Positions 47,711-59,399 of a DNA stretch of 64,000 bases are shown piece by piece. A program made the position numbers and the translations under genes. The stretch lies in the NCBI GenBank assembly GCA_024138025.1, contig JAMXBD010000577.1:124001-188000 (forward strand), given 5' to 3'. The stretch is from Combretum micranthum. Its lineage: Eukaryota; Streptophyta; Magnoliopsida; Myrtales; Combretaceae. The stretch's first letter is position 1. The number at the start of each line of letters is the position of its first letter. Below the pieces are notes generated by a model, which had not been told where the DNA came from, made no database searches, and saw only the letters and a list, made by a program, of their open reading frames with translations.

Positions 47711-48395
47711 TGTTGACAGTAAAATATGAGCTATAACCCACTCGGCCCATTATTGCCACGACTGAGCCATGTAGCCCAGTAAGTCACCAGCCATGCTTGC
47801 TCGGGAAAGACCCTCGCCAAGGAAAACATTGGCCCAACCTGGTGTGGAATCCCCATATGTCACTTACATCGATCTCCGGAATGGTGCATGGAAGACCTCT
47901 ACACGAGTTAGCTGAGAATCCACTCCATGAGCTTAACCTCAACAATAATCCCCCAAGACCACCGATGAGCTGCCACAAGGTTAAACTCATTAGGAGCGAC
48001 TTCTGCCAGCTCACTTAAGCCTTCAAGTCACAAAGTATCTGCGTCCCACCTCAGAATTGGGGAGGAGAGGGGGATGCCATAACCAGCCCGACCATACTCT
48101 ATATAGTAGCAGCTCCTCAGCTCAAGTGGCTCCATGACCTGGGTGTCAAGTCAACTACCAAGAAGAGATTCACCTTAGCTAAGGAGATTTGGTGGATCCA
48201 TCCAAGTATGGCCTAAAATACTATAAAGGGGTTTCGACTACCTTTCCTACTTTAGTAGTTGTATTAAGAAAAAAAAGGAAGACCTATAGATAAACTTAAA
48301 CATTGGAGTGCCCGTATCGGACAACCTTTTGGCGCATGTCTAACCACTTTTTCTGCGTTTGCAGGCTCATCTCTATTAGCAAATTAGCTCGTGCA
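47711..48395 (+). repeat. LTR of a Ty3/gypsy-type element
   Basis: It starts TGTTGACAG and ends GCTCGTGCA, giving about 685 bp. A TATAAA word lies at 48223-48228 in the expected promoter position. A primer binding site follows five bases after the end. It is much richer in G and C than its surroundings. No second LTR and no pol domain were found in the window, so it is a truncated element or a solo LTR with a remnant of leader. The start is the less certain boundary. Confidence 0.7.
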
Positions 48396-48400
48396 ACACG

Positions 48401-48418
48401 TGGCGCCATCTATGGGAA
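48401..48418 (+). other. Gypsy-type primer binding site
   Basis: TGGCGCCATCTATGGGAA differs in only a few places from the TGGCGCCGTCTGTGGGAA site common in plant Ty3/gypsy elements of the Tat group. Its placement just after the LTR end supports the LTR call and its + orientation. Leader sequence seems to continue to about 48600 and then stops resembling an element. Confidence 0.7.
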
Positions 48419-48599
48419 ATCCCCTTTCTTCCTCTTTTCCCTTTCTCTTTCCTTCGTTACCTTCTCCATTAAAACCCCTCAAAAACCTATAATACATTGC
48501 TACGAAGGACACTCCTGTTTCCTTTGATACCAATGCCACGATGGAGTAAGAATCAACACGATTCTGCTCCTATGCAACCCACAGCTCCCCTAACAGGCT

Positions 48600-49424
48600 A
48601 CAAGCTATTGGTTTGTGCCTTAATTTAGATTATACACAAACAATATTTAAGGCTTTCAAATTGGATCCAGTTAAATAAACCAACCCATTGTGTGCTATTT
48701 ATGTGTAATGTAGGGAATATGGATATTGTTGAAATTCATATTGACATAAAAGATAATGGTAATGGTGTTAAGGAAATTTCATCCCCAACTAAACTTGAGA
48801 AGAAGGTGGCATATGAAAAACCAACAAATATTGAGTTTTAATGCGGAGATATTTTGTGCTTGACTGTTTTCATGTGGGGATATTTTGTGACTACCCAAGT
48901 TTTTTATTTTTGTTTTTTTGTTTTTTTGTTTTTTTGTCTTTTCTGCATATGGAAGCATTATATGTGGGTAATGCTTATTATATGCTTTTATTTGTTAGAT
49001 AATGGAGACTTTAAATATGTTTGAATGTGTTTTATACAAGACTTTTTTTAAGCTTGCAAGATTTCTAGTATTTAAAGGAACAAGGACAAGTGAGCATGTC
49101 TTTTGTCTACATCTAATGCAAATAGAGTTGTTGTTTTTGTGTGCTCGACTTGGAATTGTCTTGCAAGGCTTATGAGTTTTAGTTAACTTTGCTTGCTGTG
49201 CATTTTGTTGTCTAAATTTCACGTAGAAATGGTTGGAATGAACTATGGAGATAAAAAAAAATGTAGGGGTTTTAATATTTAGTTGGAAAATTATGTTAAT
49301 GGATGGATAGACTTGTTACGGCATTAACACAATGATGGATGGTTTGAAACTCGAGAAAGGAGTGGCTTTAACATCTTATTGAGCAATCTATTAGCTTAGT
49401 GTTCATCAAAGACTTAATGTATAT
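48600..49424. other. Intergenic, nothing firmly identified
   Basis: A frame near 48720-48840 reads MDIVEIHIDIKDN and then KEISSPTKLEKKV before a stop; it is charged but not recognisable. A repeated TTTTTGT tract lies at 48900-48940. Confidence 0.3.
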
Positions 49425-49429
49425 ATAAC

Positions 49430-49714
49430 TCTCAAAATTTAGAAGAATGAATTATGTATATATTCATAAAATAAGCTGTACAGAGGTCAAATTTATACAT
49501 AGTAGCCTTAGCATCAATTATAGAAACTAATCAAGTCAAATCCCACATTTATGTTGGTCTCCGAACCAAAAAAGGAATGTTAGCAGTCAAATCCCATGTT
49601 TTTTTAGGTCTCCTAATCGAAAAGGAATGTTAGTCGTATAGGTCTAATTCTAAGAAACTAAAAAATACACTTTCCTAAAAAACCTAACTAATTAATTACT
49701 TGTATTTTCCTATA
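49430..49714 (-). repeat. Copia 3' LTR (285 bp) with internal ~50-bp duplication
   Basis: It aligns with 55872-56106. The GTCAAATCCCA---GGTCTCC---AAAGGAATGTTAG segment occurs twice (about 49535-49583 and 49586-49632), explaining the extra length. The first bases on the minus strand are TATAGG rather than TGTAGG, a mutated TG end. Confidence 0.85.
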
Positions 49715-49888
49715 ATCCCCATTAAGCTAGTGAATAGGAATTTTCCATTCCAAATTGGATACAATAGTTTGAAAAACTGAACTACTCAACCTCTTTTCAA
49801 AACATTAGCAAGCTAATTGTGTGTAGACATATAAGGTGTACAAATCAATCTACTCTCTAACTTCTCTTTAATAAAGAGTCTGTCAACC

Positions 49889-50401
49889 TCAATTTTCTTT
49901 GTTTGACCATATTGTACCATTGTGAGCTATGTTGATTGCAGACTTGTTGTCACAGTAGAGTCTCATTAGGCCTTCCCACTTAACCTTTAGATATTCAAGA
50001 ATAATTTTTAGCCACATAAATTCACACACAGCCTGAGCCATTGCCCGAAATTTCGCCTTAGCACTAGAACAAGCCACTACATTCTATTTTCTAATCCTTC
50101 AGGTCACAAGGTTCCCACCAAGAAAGGTACAATACCCTAAAGTTGATTTCCTATCAACAGTAGATGTAGCATAATCAACATCAGTATATGCCTTAAGCAC
50201 TAATCCTCTATTTCTTCTAAATAAGATTCCTTTCCCTGGTGTTCCTTTAAGATACAGGAGTACTCTATGAGCTGCTTGCAAATGAACTTCCTTTAGGCTA
50301 TGCATGAACTGAATGATTACACTCACTGAATATGCTATATCTCGTAATGCATGAGAGTAATAGATAAGTTTTCCTACCACGTTGATACATTTCCATCTCA
50401 A
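49889..50401 (-). pseudogene. Copia RNase H region
   Basis: The frame 50401-50099 (GKLIYYSHALRDIAYSVSV, HRVLLYLKGTPGKGILF, DVDYATSTVDRKSTLGYC) is followed after a frame change near 50090 by SSAKAKFRAMAQAVCEFMWLK and YCDNKSAINIAHN. These are the usual copia RNase H landmarks. The normal C-terminal extension is degraded before the 3' LTR. Confidence 0.85.
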
Positions 50402-51529
50402 CCATGGGATCCTCCTTTGCTATTCCAAGCTTGACATTCGGATCTATAGGATTGCTTGATAGCTTACATGTAGTCTTGCTTATCTCCTTAAGAAGATTTG
50501 TAACACACTTTTGTTGAGAAATAAAAATTCCCTGCCTAGAGTGTGTTGCCTCAATTCCTAAAAAATACTTCAACCTCCCCAACACCTTAATCTCAAACTC
50601 TTTAGCCAAACATTGACTCAGAACTTGTTTTTCTTTACCATCATCTCCTGTTATAATTATGTCATCTACATACACCAAAAAAGAAGTAACTCCCCCTGAT
50701 AAAGAGTGTTAATAAACAGTATGTAATCTCCCTGAATTTGTTTGTATCCCTTAGCCAACAGCGCTTTAGCAAATCTCCCAAATCATTCTCATGGCGATTG
50801 CTTGAGACCATATAATGCCTTCTTCAACTTACACCTGGTATCAGCATCAAAGTTCTTTCTATAAAGTGGAACTTCCATGTAGATCACCTCTTCCAATTCT
50901 CCATGCAAGAATGCATTTTTGACATCCTATTGCAACAACTCCCTACCAAAATTAGTGCAAGAGACAACAACACTCTAATTGTATTCATCTTGGCAACTAG
51001 AGCAAACGTCTCTAGGTAATTAATCCTGTAAGTCTATGTGTACCCTTTGGCCACCAATTTGGTTTTGTATCTCTCAATGGACCCTTTTTTTTTATACTTT
51101 ACTGTATATACCCACTTACATCCTACCGGCCTCTTTCCTGCTGATAAATTTACCAACTCCCAGGTCTTATTCTTTTCTAAAGCTTCAATCTCCACATTCA
51201 TAGCTTCTTTCCATTTTTCATTAAATAACGTCTCAGATAAACTGCTAGGGATGTTGATGGTATTTAGGCTTATAAGAAAGGCTCAATGAGATGGTGAGAA
51301 CCTTTTAAAGGATAAAAAGTGTGCAAAAGGGTAGGTGGTTGTTTTGTGCATTCTCTAGTTCCTTTTCTGATGGTAGTTGGTAGGTCTTGGTCATGATCAT
51401 TCACCTGAACTTTGTTTTCATCTTGTAATGAAGGCTTAAAAATTGTTACCTCATTCAAAGGATTTGCGTTAAGCTCTTGAACTTGCATTGGCATATGTCG
51501 AATCTCTGTTGAAGTTAGATAAATAAAAC
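50402..51529 (-). pseudogene. Copia reverse transcriptase region
   Basis: The YVDD catalytic motif of copia RT is at about 50675-50664 (MVYVDDIIITGDDG), followed by the EFEIKVLGRLKYFLGIE and SQQKCVTNLLKE stretches. Upstream, from about 51400, the KGTRECTKQPP segment that precedes RT in plant copia elements is readable. The amino-terminal RT part (51290-50700) is present in broken frames. Confidence 0.85.
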
Positions 51530-53190
51530 ACAAATTCAAATCATAAGTTAAAGTTGAAGTTTTCAAAATTTATAAAACTAATTAGTTTTGTTTAACTTCA
51601 GATTAGCAACTACTAGTACTTAAGGCAAGCGCACTTGCCGAAGTAGCATAGGAATAATTAGGTCGAATCCCATGGGATCGATGGTTGCTATCATACTCAC
51701 ATTCCATCCATTATCTAGCCAGATAAAAACATAGAAACTCATAATTGAAAATCAGAAGCTAAACTAGGATAATGGCAAATATTCACAAATTGGCCAAACT
51801 TGAAAATGTGTTTATAACTTTGCAAAACAACAGCCCAAGGTTTACTAAACCAATTCCTTATCATGTGATTTCATAAAAATGATTTACTTTGATAGGGTGG
51901 TTTGATGGGATATTTGTACCTCTAGATTCACTGAGTTAAACTAAAACTTCTCTCGAAATCAGTAGGTCTAGATCTAGATGCTAGATCCACATAAAGAACA
52001 AAAATCCTTTGTTTGAAAAGCCAACTCAATGAATTTTAAAAATAAGCGATAGAAAGTTTTTACCTATCCTCTCTCAAGGTAGATAGGATTAACTCTATTA
52101 GTAGCCACTAATCTATTCAAGAGAATGACCTCTCAACTTATTCAATTGAAATCAAAACATGGATCTAACAAGTGCACCACTCAATTAAACCCACAAAAAC
52201 AAATCAAGCTACTAATTACAAATACACAATCAATTTATATTTGAAAGCGTAATTGAAATCACATGAATCAGGATTTAGATTCGCAAACCCTAAGCTATAG
52301 GAGATTATTTCTCCATGGTTTTAAAAATTAAAGAAAATTTTTTTGATGAAATAAAATCATATCAAAGAATAATTCAATTGAAGTTTAGAATCTTACAACA
52401 ATTACAAACATCAAGGTTAAATTGATTTTACATAGAAAACAAGGAGCCTTCTAAACCAAGAAAAAAATGGGTTTCTTTCGCCTTAGAATTCTCTCTCTCT
52501 AATCTATGTTAACAAAATTTACAATTTGTATAGTATGTATAGTCTATTTGCAACGCATGCTTGCCCCTTTATTTATACATGGCGTATTTATTTCATACTT
52601 GGCAGATTCTTTTTATAATAGAATTCCTTTCTTCTTCCTATGTGTACGTCTGATCATGTACTTGATTGTCACGGCGCAAATTGCTTCTTTATCAAGTGCT
52701 CGCAAGGAAAAGATAATAAGGCTCGATGCTAAAACGCTAAGTAATGTATGTGTTGTTGTCTATCCTTCTATCGAGGGTAAAATTGAGGTCGTCGAGGCTT
52801 GCAGAATTGAGGCTTGATGTAATTCAGATGGAAAATAGTCTTCAAATAGCAACTGTCTAGGGTCAAAATATGAGGCTCGGCTTTGAGGCTCGACAGAAGC
52901 TTCTTTTGTAGATTGAGGCTCGATCTCCTCAATACGTGTCGAAGGCTCGCAATGAGGCTCAACAGATGATTTTTCTTTAACTTTTCAGCCTCGATGATGA
53001 ATTTGGAAGGGCTTAATTAATTCAAACTTTGACTTTGTCTGCTGCTTTGCTCCAAATCTAATTAAAAACACTTTATATTTTCTTCTTTGGATTCAAGGAG
53101 CTATAAAACAATAGTTATCATTAAAAGCACAAGTTTCACATGAATTCATTTAAAAACGAATCAAAATAAGCCTAAATTCCTATGAAAATT
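51530..53190. mobile_element. Unclassified insertion of ~1.66 kb inside copia pol
   Basis: Copia coding resemblance stops near 53190 and resumes near 51520. The DNA between has a different base composition and no pol-like frame. It includes a GC-skewed stretch with repeated GAGGCTCG words on the + strand (52790-52990) and a conspicuous AAGGCAAGCGCACTTGCCGAAGTAGC then GGTCGAATCCCATGGGATCG segment (51620-51683). It could be a non-autonomous LTR element, but terminal repeats and a target duplication were not found, so the boundaries are approximate. Confidence 0.5.
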
Positions 53191-55063
53191 ATAGAGCAAA
53201 AGAGATTTATCAGTATCGAAATAACTTTCTTCTTCCTTGCAGACTTAGACACCGAGTTCAAGCTCAGATACGGCTTCAACTTAGACATAGATTCAGGTTC
53301 AAATACTGGTTGAGATTCAGATATAGGTTCAGGAGAAGATACGGGTTTGGAAGAAGCTTTAGGGTTTACTGACAAATCAAGATAAAAGAAACCTTCCTTA
53401 TCTTCAGTAGATGAACTCTCCCCCTGAAGATGAGGATTGATGAAATAGGAGTCTTATTCATTGAACGTGACTTTCGCCGAAACATAGAATTTCTTTAAAG
53501 AAGGGTGGTAGCATTTATATCCTTTTTGAGTTGAAGAATAACCAATAAAAACATATTTTAGAGTCCTTGGATCCAATTTCCCTCTATTTTGACTATGGAC
53601 ATGAACAAAGGATACACACGTAAAAATTCTTGGGACAAGATTGTTTGTAGTGTTTAGATTTGGGTAAAAAGACAAGAGAATATCCATAGGACTCATGAAC
53701 CCCAAGATTCTTGTCACGACCTGCCACCACAGGCTTATCACACGGTAAAGGGGTACCTCTAGGCCCTCTAGCCACCCTGGGCAGAGATCATGATGTCAAG
53801 TATGCTAGCCTTCCAATGCACTCTTAGACATAACCAGGACACAAGAAGTAGCTCAATTGGTGAAAAGCATTGCCTTTAAGGCAAACAAAAGGCCTAAGTC
53901 TAGAGTTCGACTCTCATAAGCTGCAGCTTGGAGTCAACTCTGCCTAAGAGAACAATACCTATTGTGTCTAGTTGTGCCTGAGGGTACACTAGAGAGCCAA
54001 TATACCTGACATCACGATCTCTGACTAGGGTGGCCAAAGGACTTAGGGGCGCCCCCTCATCATGGTGAGCCTAGGGTAGCAGGTCGTGACATAAAAAGCT
54101 ATTCAATTTGTGAAAGGCATTGCCTTTAAGGAAAACAAAAAGCTTAGTTATAGGGTTCAACTCCCATAAGTTGCAGCTTAGATTCAACTCTGCCTAGGAG
54201 AACAATACCTCTTGTGTCCTAATTGTGCCTGAAGGTGTATTGGGGTACCAGTTTATTTGGCATCACGATCCCTGCCCAGGGTAGGTAGAGGGCCTAGGGA
54301 CGCCCCCTCATCGTGTTGTGAGCCTGAGGTAGCAGGTCATGACACCTCTAGAAGGTAATCAATTTATGAGATGATTGGTCGTAAGCACAACTTCCTCCCA
54401 AAAAGTCTTGGGCATGTGTTTATAAAACAATAGGACTCAGGTTTTTTCAATCAGTTGACCATCTTTCCTTTCAGCTATCCCATTTTGTTGTAGGGTATTA
54501 ACATAAGACGACTCATGAATTATTCCCTATTTTTGAAAATATGAGATAAGAATTTAATTAAAGTAATCTCTAGGATTATCTGACCTAAATCTTTTTATAT
54601 TAACCCCGAATTGGTTTTTGATCATAAAACAAAAATTTAGAAATATGGTACTAACATCGAACTTGTGCTTAAGCAAGAAAAGCCAAGTAACACGAGTACA
54701 ATCATCAACGAAAGAAAAAAAGCATCTTGCCCTAGAAACATTAGAAACAGAACATGGATCCCAAATACCATTGTGAATAAGATAAAAAGGAACATAATTT
54801 TTTTTTTATTACTAATTGGAAAAGTTATACGCTTGTGTTTAGCAAGTTCACATATTTCACAATAAAATTCTCAAGCATTCAAACTTGTAAACAATGAGGG
54901 AAACATGATCTTTAATTACCCTAAATGATGGATGTCTTAACCAAAAGTGGTGAAAAGGGATTTTCTCTTTATTTGACAGAATTGACTTGGATATGAGAGA
55001 ATGAGGTTATCTGCTCTTGGTCATATTTAATTGACTTGGTCCTTCAAGGTAGTAGAGGCTATT
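53191..55063 (-). pseudogene. Copia integrase region, interrupted
   Basis: Pieces of the integrase and its C-terminal region are recognisable, including KYVFIGYSSTQKGYKCYHP at about 53570-53510 and upstream NHLIN/LPSR and VLGFMSPMDIL-like words on either side of the SINE-like doublet. Frames are broken by stops. The segment 53375-53172 is Pro/Ser-rich (ESMSKLKP), the variable spacer found between integrase and RT in copia elements. Confidence 0.75.
53713..54343. mobile_element. SINE-like tRNA-derived tandem doublet with an inverted left arm
   Basis: Two direct units of about 253 bp (roughly 53839-54091 and 54092-54343) each carry a tRNA-like box A (TAGCTCAATTGG at 53849-53860; a weaker AGCTATTCAATTTG at 54098) and a box B (GTTCGACTC at 53905-53913; GGTTCAACTC at 54154), spaced as in a pol III promoter. 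Each ends in GGTAGCAGGTC-TGAC. The left 90 bp, from GTCACGACCTGCC to CAGAGATCATGATG, is an inverted copy of the unit's 3' part, so the whole has about 90-bp inverted ends. It sits within the copia integrase region, splitting an LPSR-VLGF-like protein segment. No clear target duplication. Confidence 0.7.
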
Positions 55064-55608
55064 TCATTCCTTAGCATGTCCAATCGTCTTCTCTAAGTCC
55101 TTATCTTGAAATGCGCAATAACTAGTGTGAAAAACCACATTACAAGACAAATCTTTGGTTGCTTTTTGTATAGACACAAGATTTGTGGATAATTTAGGGA
55201 CATGAACAACATTACTCAAGGTTGTTGATGGACTAATTTTGACATCCCCTACACCAGCCACAGTTGTTAAAGATCCATCGGCTATTGCTATTTTCCTACT
55301 ACTAGGACATGGGTTATATGTCAGGAAACAATTGGATGAATGGGTCATATGGTCGGTAGCTCCTGCATCCATGATCCATGAATTAGTAAAGGCTATATCT
55401 GAGGCATTTAATCCCAAGGAAAATTTTTTTTACCTAAATATGCCGAAGAACAAGTACCTGAAGGCCATTCAAGGCTATTGATAAGAGACCTCAACCTTTC
55501 AATCTCCTCTTGGTTGAGGCTACTTGCCTCCTGTGATGCAATTTTACCCTGTAGTGTTCTGGACATATGGACTTGTCCACTACTTCTTACTTGGTCTCCC
55601 ATGGGCAA
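55064..55608 (-). pseudogene. Copia gag remnant, protease and pre-integrase region
   Basis: From 55608 the frame carries only the linker that normally follows the gag zinc knuckle (NQEEIERLRSL). After a frame change it continues with an aspartic protease core, WIMDAGATDHMT, where copia elements usually have DSGATDH. The pre-integrase linker (GVGDVKISPS, VPKLSTNLVSIQ) follows, ending GHAKE. Only about 250 bp separate the primer site from this point, so the capsid part of gag is deleted. Confidence 0.85.
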
Positions 55609-55859
55609 AAGGTGTGTTGTCTAAAACAATACAAAAATAACAGTCCTAAGAAAGTTCTACTCTTTTCTAGGAGTAGAAATAACCAGCAATGAAGGTTATT
55701 TAACAAAGGAAGCAGATTAAGAAAGGGGGTAGAAAAAATTCCAGCAATGAAGGCTGGAAACTGTCGACAATATAACTTGGAAAAACAAAAAACTCTGTTT
55801 TTATAGCAGAAAACAGAATATGAAGGATAAAGTTTACAATTTCCTAAAAAAATCTTAAA

Positions 55860-55871
55860 GATCTTATACCA
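55860..55871 (-). other. Copia primer binding site
   Basis: The minus strand reads TGGTATAAGATC directly inside the 5' LTR, 10 of 12 bases like the TGGTATCAGAGC initiator-tRNA-Met site of plant copia elements. It fixes the inner LTR boundary. Confidence 0.8.
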
Positions 55872-56106
55872 TCTCAGAATTTAAAAGAATGAATCATGTA
55901 TATTTTCATAAAATAACGTGTACAGAGGTCAAATTTATACATAGCAGTCCTAGCATTAATTTTGAAAAATAATCAAGTCAAATCCCACATTTATGTGGGT
56001 GTCTTAACCAAAAAGGAATATTAGTTGTATAGGTTTAATTCTAGGAAACTAAAAAAATACACTATCCTAAAAAAGCTAACTAATTAATTACTTATATTTT
56101 CCTACA
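55872..56106 (-). repeat. Copia 5' LTR (235 bp)
   Basis: It reads TGTAGGAAAATATAAG at the start and ends TTCTGAGA on the minus strand. It matches 49430-49714 along its length except for a 50-bp difference caused by an internal duplication in the other copy. The many substitutions between the two copies indicate an old insertion. Confidence 0.88.
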
Positions 56107-56111
56107 ATAAC

Positions 56112-57160
56112 ATGTTTTCATTTTTTCATTTTCATGTTGTGTTAGTAAACACAGGTACGTGTAAGCATGTCTTGGTATATAGGCGTTCACAAGTGCATGT
56201 GTACACAATAAAAGGGGCATAAATTTGGTGAAACACTTCCCTTGCTCACATTTATATTCTATGTACGTGTAAGTGAAAATGATGTGTTTGCATCCTTAAT
56301 ATATTATGTTATTGTCTAAAATCCATTCTTTCACTATGAAGTGTTTGTATGTTTGCATTGTTAATAACTTCAAACAAAATTCATTCTTTTGCTTTTTTTT
56401 TTTTTACAAAAAAAATTAAAAATCATCACTTATCAGTTTGGGTCGAGTTGGCAATCAGGTTCCCTAAAACCTTATAGGTGCAGGTTTTAGGAATGATAAG
56501 AAAAACCCTATTGATTGCGCGAGATCGAGATCCAGTGATCTGTAGAAATAGACAACTGGTATAACTCTAGTCTCCAATATTGTAATAACCTAAGCTGTGC
56601 CAATCTTTTCTCTATCTCAATCTCTCCCTCAGTCTCTCTCTCTTTAGGCAAAAGATTGATTGTACCCTTCGTACCTGATTCCTCAATCACTACCCTCCTT
56701 TATACATCGATGTAGGATTTGTTCAACCTCGTGATGATGGGATGACCACACAGCTACAATATGTTTTTCAAGTAGCGAAGGCTGCAAATGAAGAATATTT
56801 GTAGAGATGATCCAGCATGAATTTGTTTTGAATGTGCAGTTGAGCTTTGAAGGACTGTTGAGGAAGAGAGGTGATGTCGGCATTGTGTTGCAAAGGTATA
56901 AGAAGAAATGTATATTATTAGTAGGGAGTGATTTGTCATTTCATCATCGATAGTTTTCCATATGTTTGGAAATAAACAACAGGCAAATGATAACAAAATG
57001 TCCCAACGTTAGAGGTATGTTCATTTAAGGTCCTAACGTTTCGAATAAATAAAAAGATATCCTAACGTTTGAGGGTAAGTTCATTTAAGGTCTCAATGTT
57101 TAAAGAAGTGGGTCAATTTGGACTTCCAAGGACATGTGTCAATAGAAGAAGAGTTTTCAA
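56112..57160. other. Intergenic DNA with part of a MITE
   Basis: The segment 56990-57135 repeats CCTAACGTTT / AAGGT-C-AA-GTTT and GTTCATTTAAGGTC words, resembling one arm of an inverted-repeat MITE akin to 47243-47652. The other arm was not found. No gene is seen; there is a (CT)-rich stretch at 56615-56645. Confidence 0.4.
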
Positions 57161-57164
57161 GCCA

Positions 57165-57500
57165 AGCTTGACTCGGCTTGGCTCGGCTCAACTCAACTCA
57201 TTTAACTAAATGAATTGAGCCTTAGCATTTTTATAGACTCGCGAATAGGCCGGTGTAATATAATAATATATTAATATTATATATAATTATTCATATTAAT
57301 TTAATATTATTATAAGTATATACATAAACGAGTCGAACTTAGGCTTTTTTAGCTAAATGAGCTCCAAATGAGCTCCAACCAAGCTTGGATTGAGCCTATA
57401 CATTCCAGGCTCATTAAGAGCTTAGCTTGGCTTTAGCCCTTAAGTTATTAAATGAGCCAATCCCGAGCCAATAAAAACTTAGTTCGTTTGCACCCTTGGT
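57165..57500. mobile_element. hAT-type MITE related to 26199-26611
   Basis: It shares the GCTTGACTCGGCTTGGCTCGG left arm style, an AT core with TAATATTATATATAATTATT-like sequence, AAATGAGCTCC repeats and the right end TTTGCACCCT. The left end and target duplication are unclear. Confidence 0.65.
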
Positions 57501-57841
57501 GAAGTCATTATTGTTATCTACATTGACTGAGCACATGCAAGGGGTTTTTAGTGCCATTTTCAACGTTTTCACATTGCCATTTGAACTATTAAAATAATTT
57601 AGACAAGGTAATTAAAATAGGTACGTCACAATAATTCAACTTAGTAATTTTTTGGATCAAAATGGAAAGATATATCTGATGTAATAGTTTTACTTTATCT
57701 CTCCTAATTAATTACCATATGTCAAAATTAACATTTAATTTCCTTATATATGTGTATATATATATTCAATATTTGATTATTCATAAAAATAAAAACATAT
57801 AACATGTCCATGATTTCTAAGAAACTGCTTTTCTTAATATT

Positions 57842-58150
57842 TAGGGTAAATATCACAAATAGTACCTAAACTTTGGCAAAATATGCAATTAGGTACATGA
57901 TCTTTAACATTGGTTAATTTTGTACCTAAAATTTGAAATTAATCAATTTGGTACATAAAAGAACTTTTCGTGTATACCAACAATATCTCCATCAAGTTCC
58001 TTTAGGTACTAAATTAATTGGTATTAAAGGTTTTTAGGTACTAAATTGATCGATTTCAAAATCCAAATACTAAGTTGATTAATTTTAAAGTTCAGATACC
58101 TAATTATATATTTCGTCAAATGTCAAGCATGATTCGTGACAATATCCCTA
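57842..58150. mobile_element. MITE with TAGGGTAAATATCAC ends and ATATT flanks
   Basis: The left end TAGGGTAAATATCACAAAT pairs with the reverse complement of the right end, TAGGGATATTGTCACGAAT. Pairing continues through TATGCAATTAGGTAC / TATATAATTAGGTA-C. ATATT flanks both sides (57837-57841 and 58151-58155). The length is 309 bp with no open frame. Confidence 0.72.
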
Positions 58151-58155
58151 ATATT

Positions 58156-59205
58156 TACTTTCCTTTTATGATTTTTTTAATATTTAATGGTTCATAGAAA
58201 TAAAAACATATAATATTTAGGTTAATTGTTAATATAAAATTTAACTTTTTTTTAATTATCATGTACGAAATTTAAAATAAATATAAGTTGATAATATGGT
58301 AAACATTAATAACTATAGTGCATAATTGATTTATGGATGAAAAGAAATTATAGAGACCATTATTTGTATAAAATTGAAAATTATACTTCTTAACTTGTAA
58401 GTAATATCATCTAATCATTTTCAATCATTAAGTAGGATGTGTACAAGATGTCGAAACTTATAAGGAATTTGAATAATGATCGTCAAACAAACATGAATAC
58501 TATTGTAGTAATATCATATCTCAATCATTAACGAGGATGGGTGAATGTTGCTGGTTTGTTGAGAATGTAAAAAATATAATTACAATTCAATATATCAAAA
58601 AATAAAATTATTAGTAGTTTTTTAACTCCATATTTCTTCATTATCCATATATCAATTTATGAAAAAGAATCAACTATATAATAAGATAGACGTTTATAGA
58701 TATTAGTATAATCATCTTGAGGTTAAGTTCTTAAAACGTCTCATTTGGTAAATCAAAGGAGATTATAATCCCTTTCTTCCTTCCATACCAAATAATATAA
58801 TTACCTTAAAGATAGAACGACGTGTGAATATAATTTTATATGGAATATCTTCAATATATCTTCAAGAATTTGCCTTCAACAAATATAATTACATTTGACA
58901 TTGAGTTTAAGTTCACTCTTGCAATAGAAGTAAATACTAACTACCCTATTATCATCTGATAAGCTACTATAACCAAATCTATGATAAGGCTAATATCTTG
59001 ATTTCTCCGATTGATGGAATCCACAAAAACATTGTACCCATAAAAAGGCACCTTGAAAGATCCAAACCACTGCATGGACTATTAATGCAAAGCTTTTCAA
59101 ACTTTGTTTTATCCATTATTAGAACAATCATTTTAAGTGTAACATTTGACATATCATTTTTAGATTTTGCTATGAGTTGCTTTAAAAAAATGTTAGTATA
59201 AATAA
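58156..59205. other. AT-rich intergenic DNA, nothing identified
   Basis: No gene or element ends were recognised in either orientation. Confidence 0.4.
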
Positions 59206-59399
59206 GGGTTAATGTCGAGTTTGGTACCTTATAAGAATGTGCCACGTGCCAACTAATGTGACATATTATTATTACTTTATTTTGTCATTTGTAATTATTA
59301 TTTTTTACTTATTATTAATATCATAATTAGTATTAAAGTAAATCATAATCATAAATAATTAGTATAAATTAACCTACACAGCCCACTAACATTTCTAAG

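Larger units (their letters stand above)
49430..56106 (-). mobile_element. Decayed Ty1/copia retrotransposon with nested insertions
   Basis: The element has LTRs at both ends, a tRNA-Met-type primer site after the 5' LTR and a G-rich polypurine tract before the 3' LTR. The 5-bp target duplication ATAAC is perfect (49425-49429 and 56107-56111). On the minus strand the order is gag remnant, protease, integrase, reverse transcriptase, RNase H, which is the copia order. Nearly all of gag is missing, and stops and frame changes break every domain. A segment of about 1.66 kb interrupts pol near 51530-53190, and a SINE-like doublet sits in the integrase part. It cannot make its own proteins. Confidence 0.92.

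Noticed and set aside
47784..48018. Overlapping plus and minus frames near 47.8-48.0 kb
   Set aside because: Both lie inside the gypsy-type LTR, whose higher GC content leaves chance open frames.
51600..51690. Possible tRNA gene because of GGTCGAATCCC
   Set aside because: The word resembles a T-arm, but no matching acceptor stem or D-arm could be folded around it.
53840..53915. True tRNA gene in the SINE-like unit
   Set aside because: Boxes A and B are present, but no cloverleaf with a paired acceptor stem is visible, and the unit is repeated as part of a longer element.
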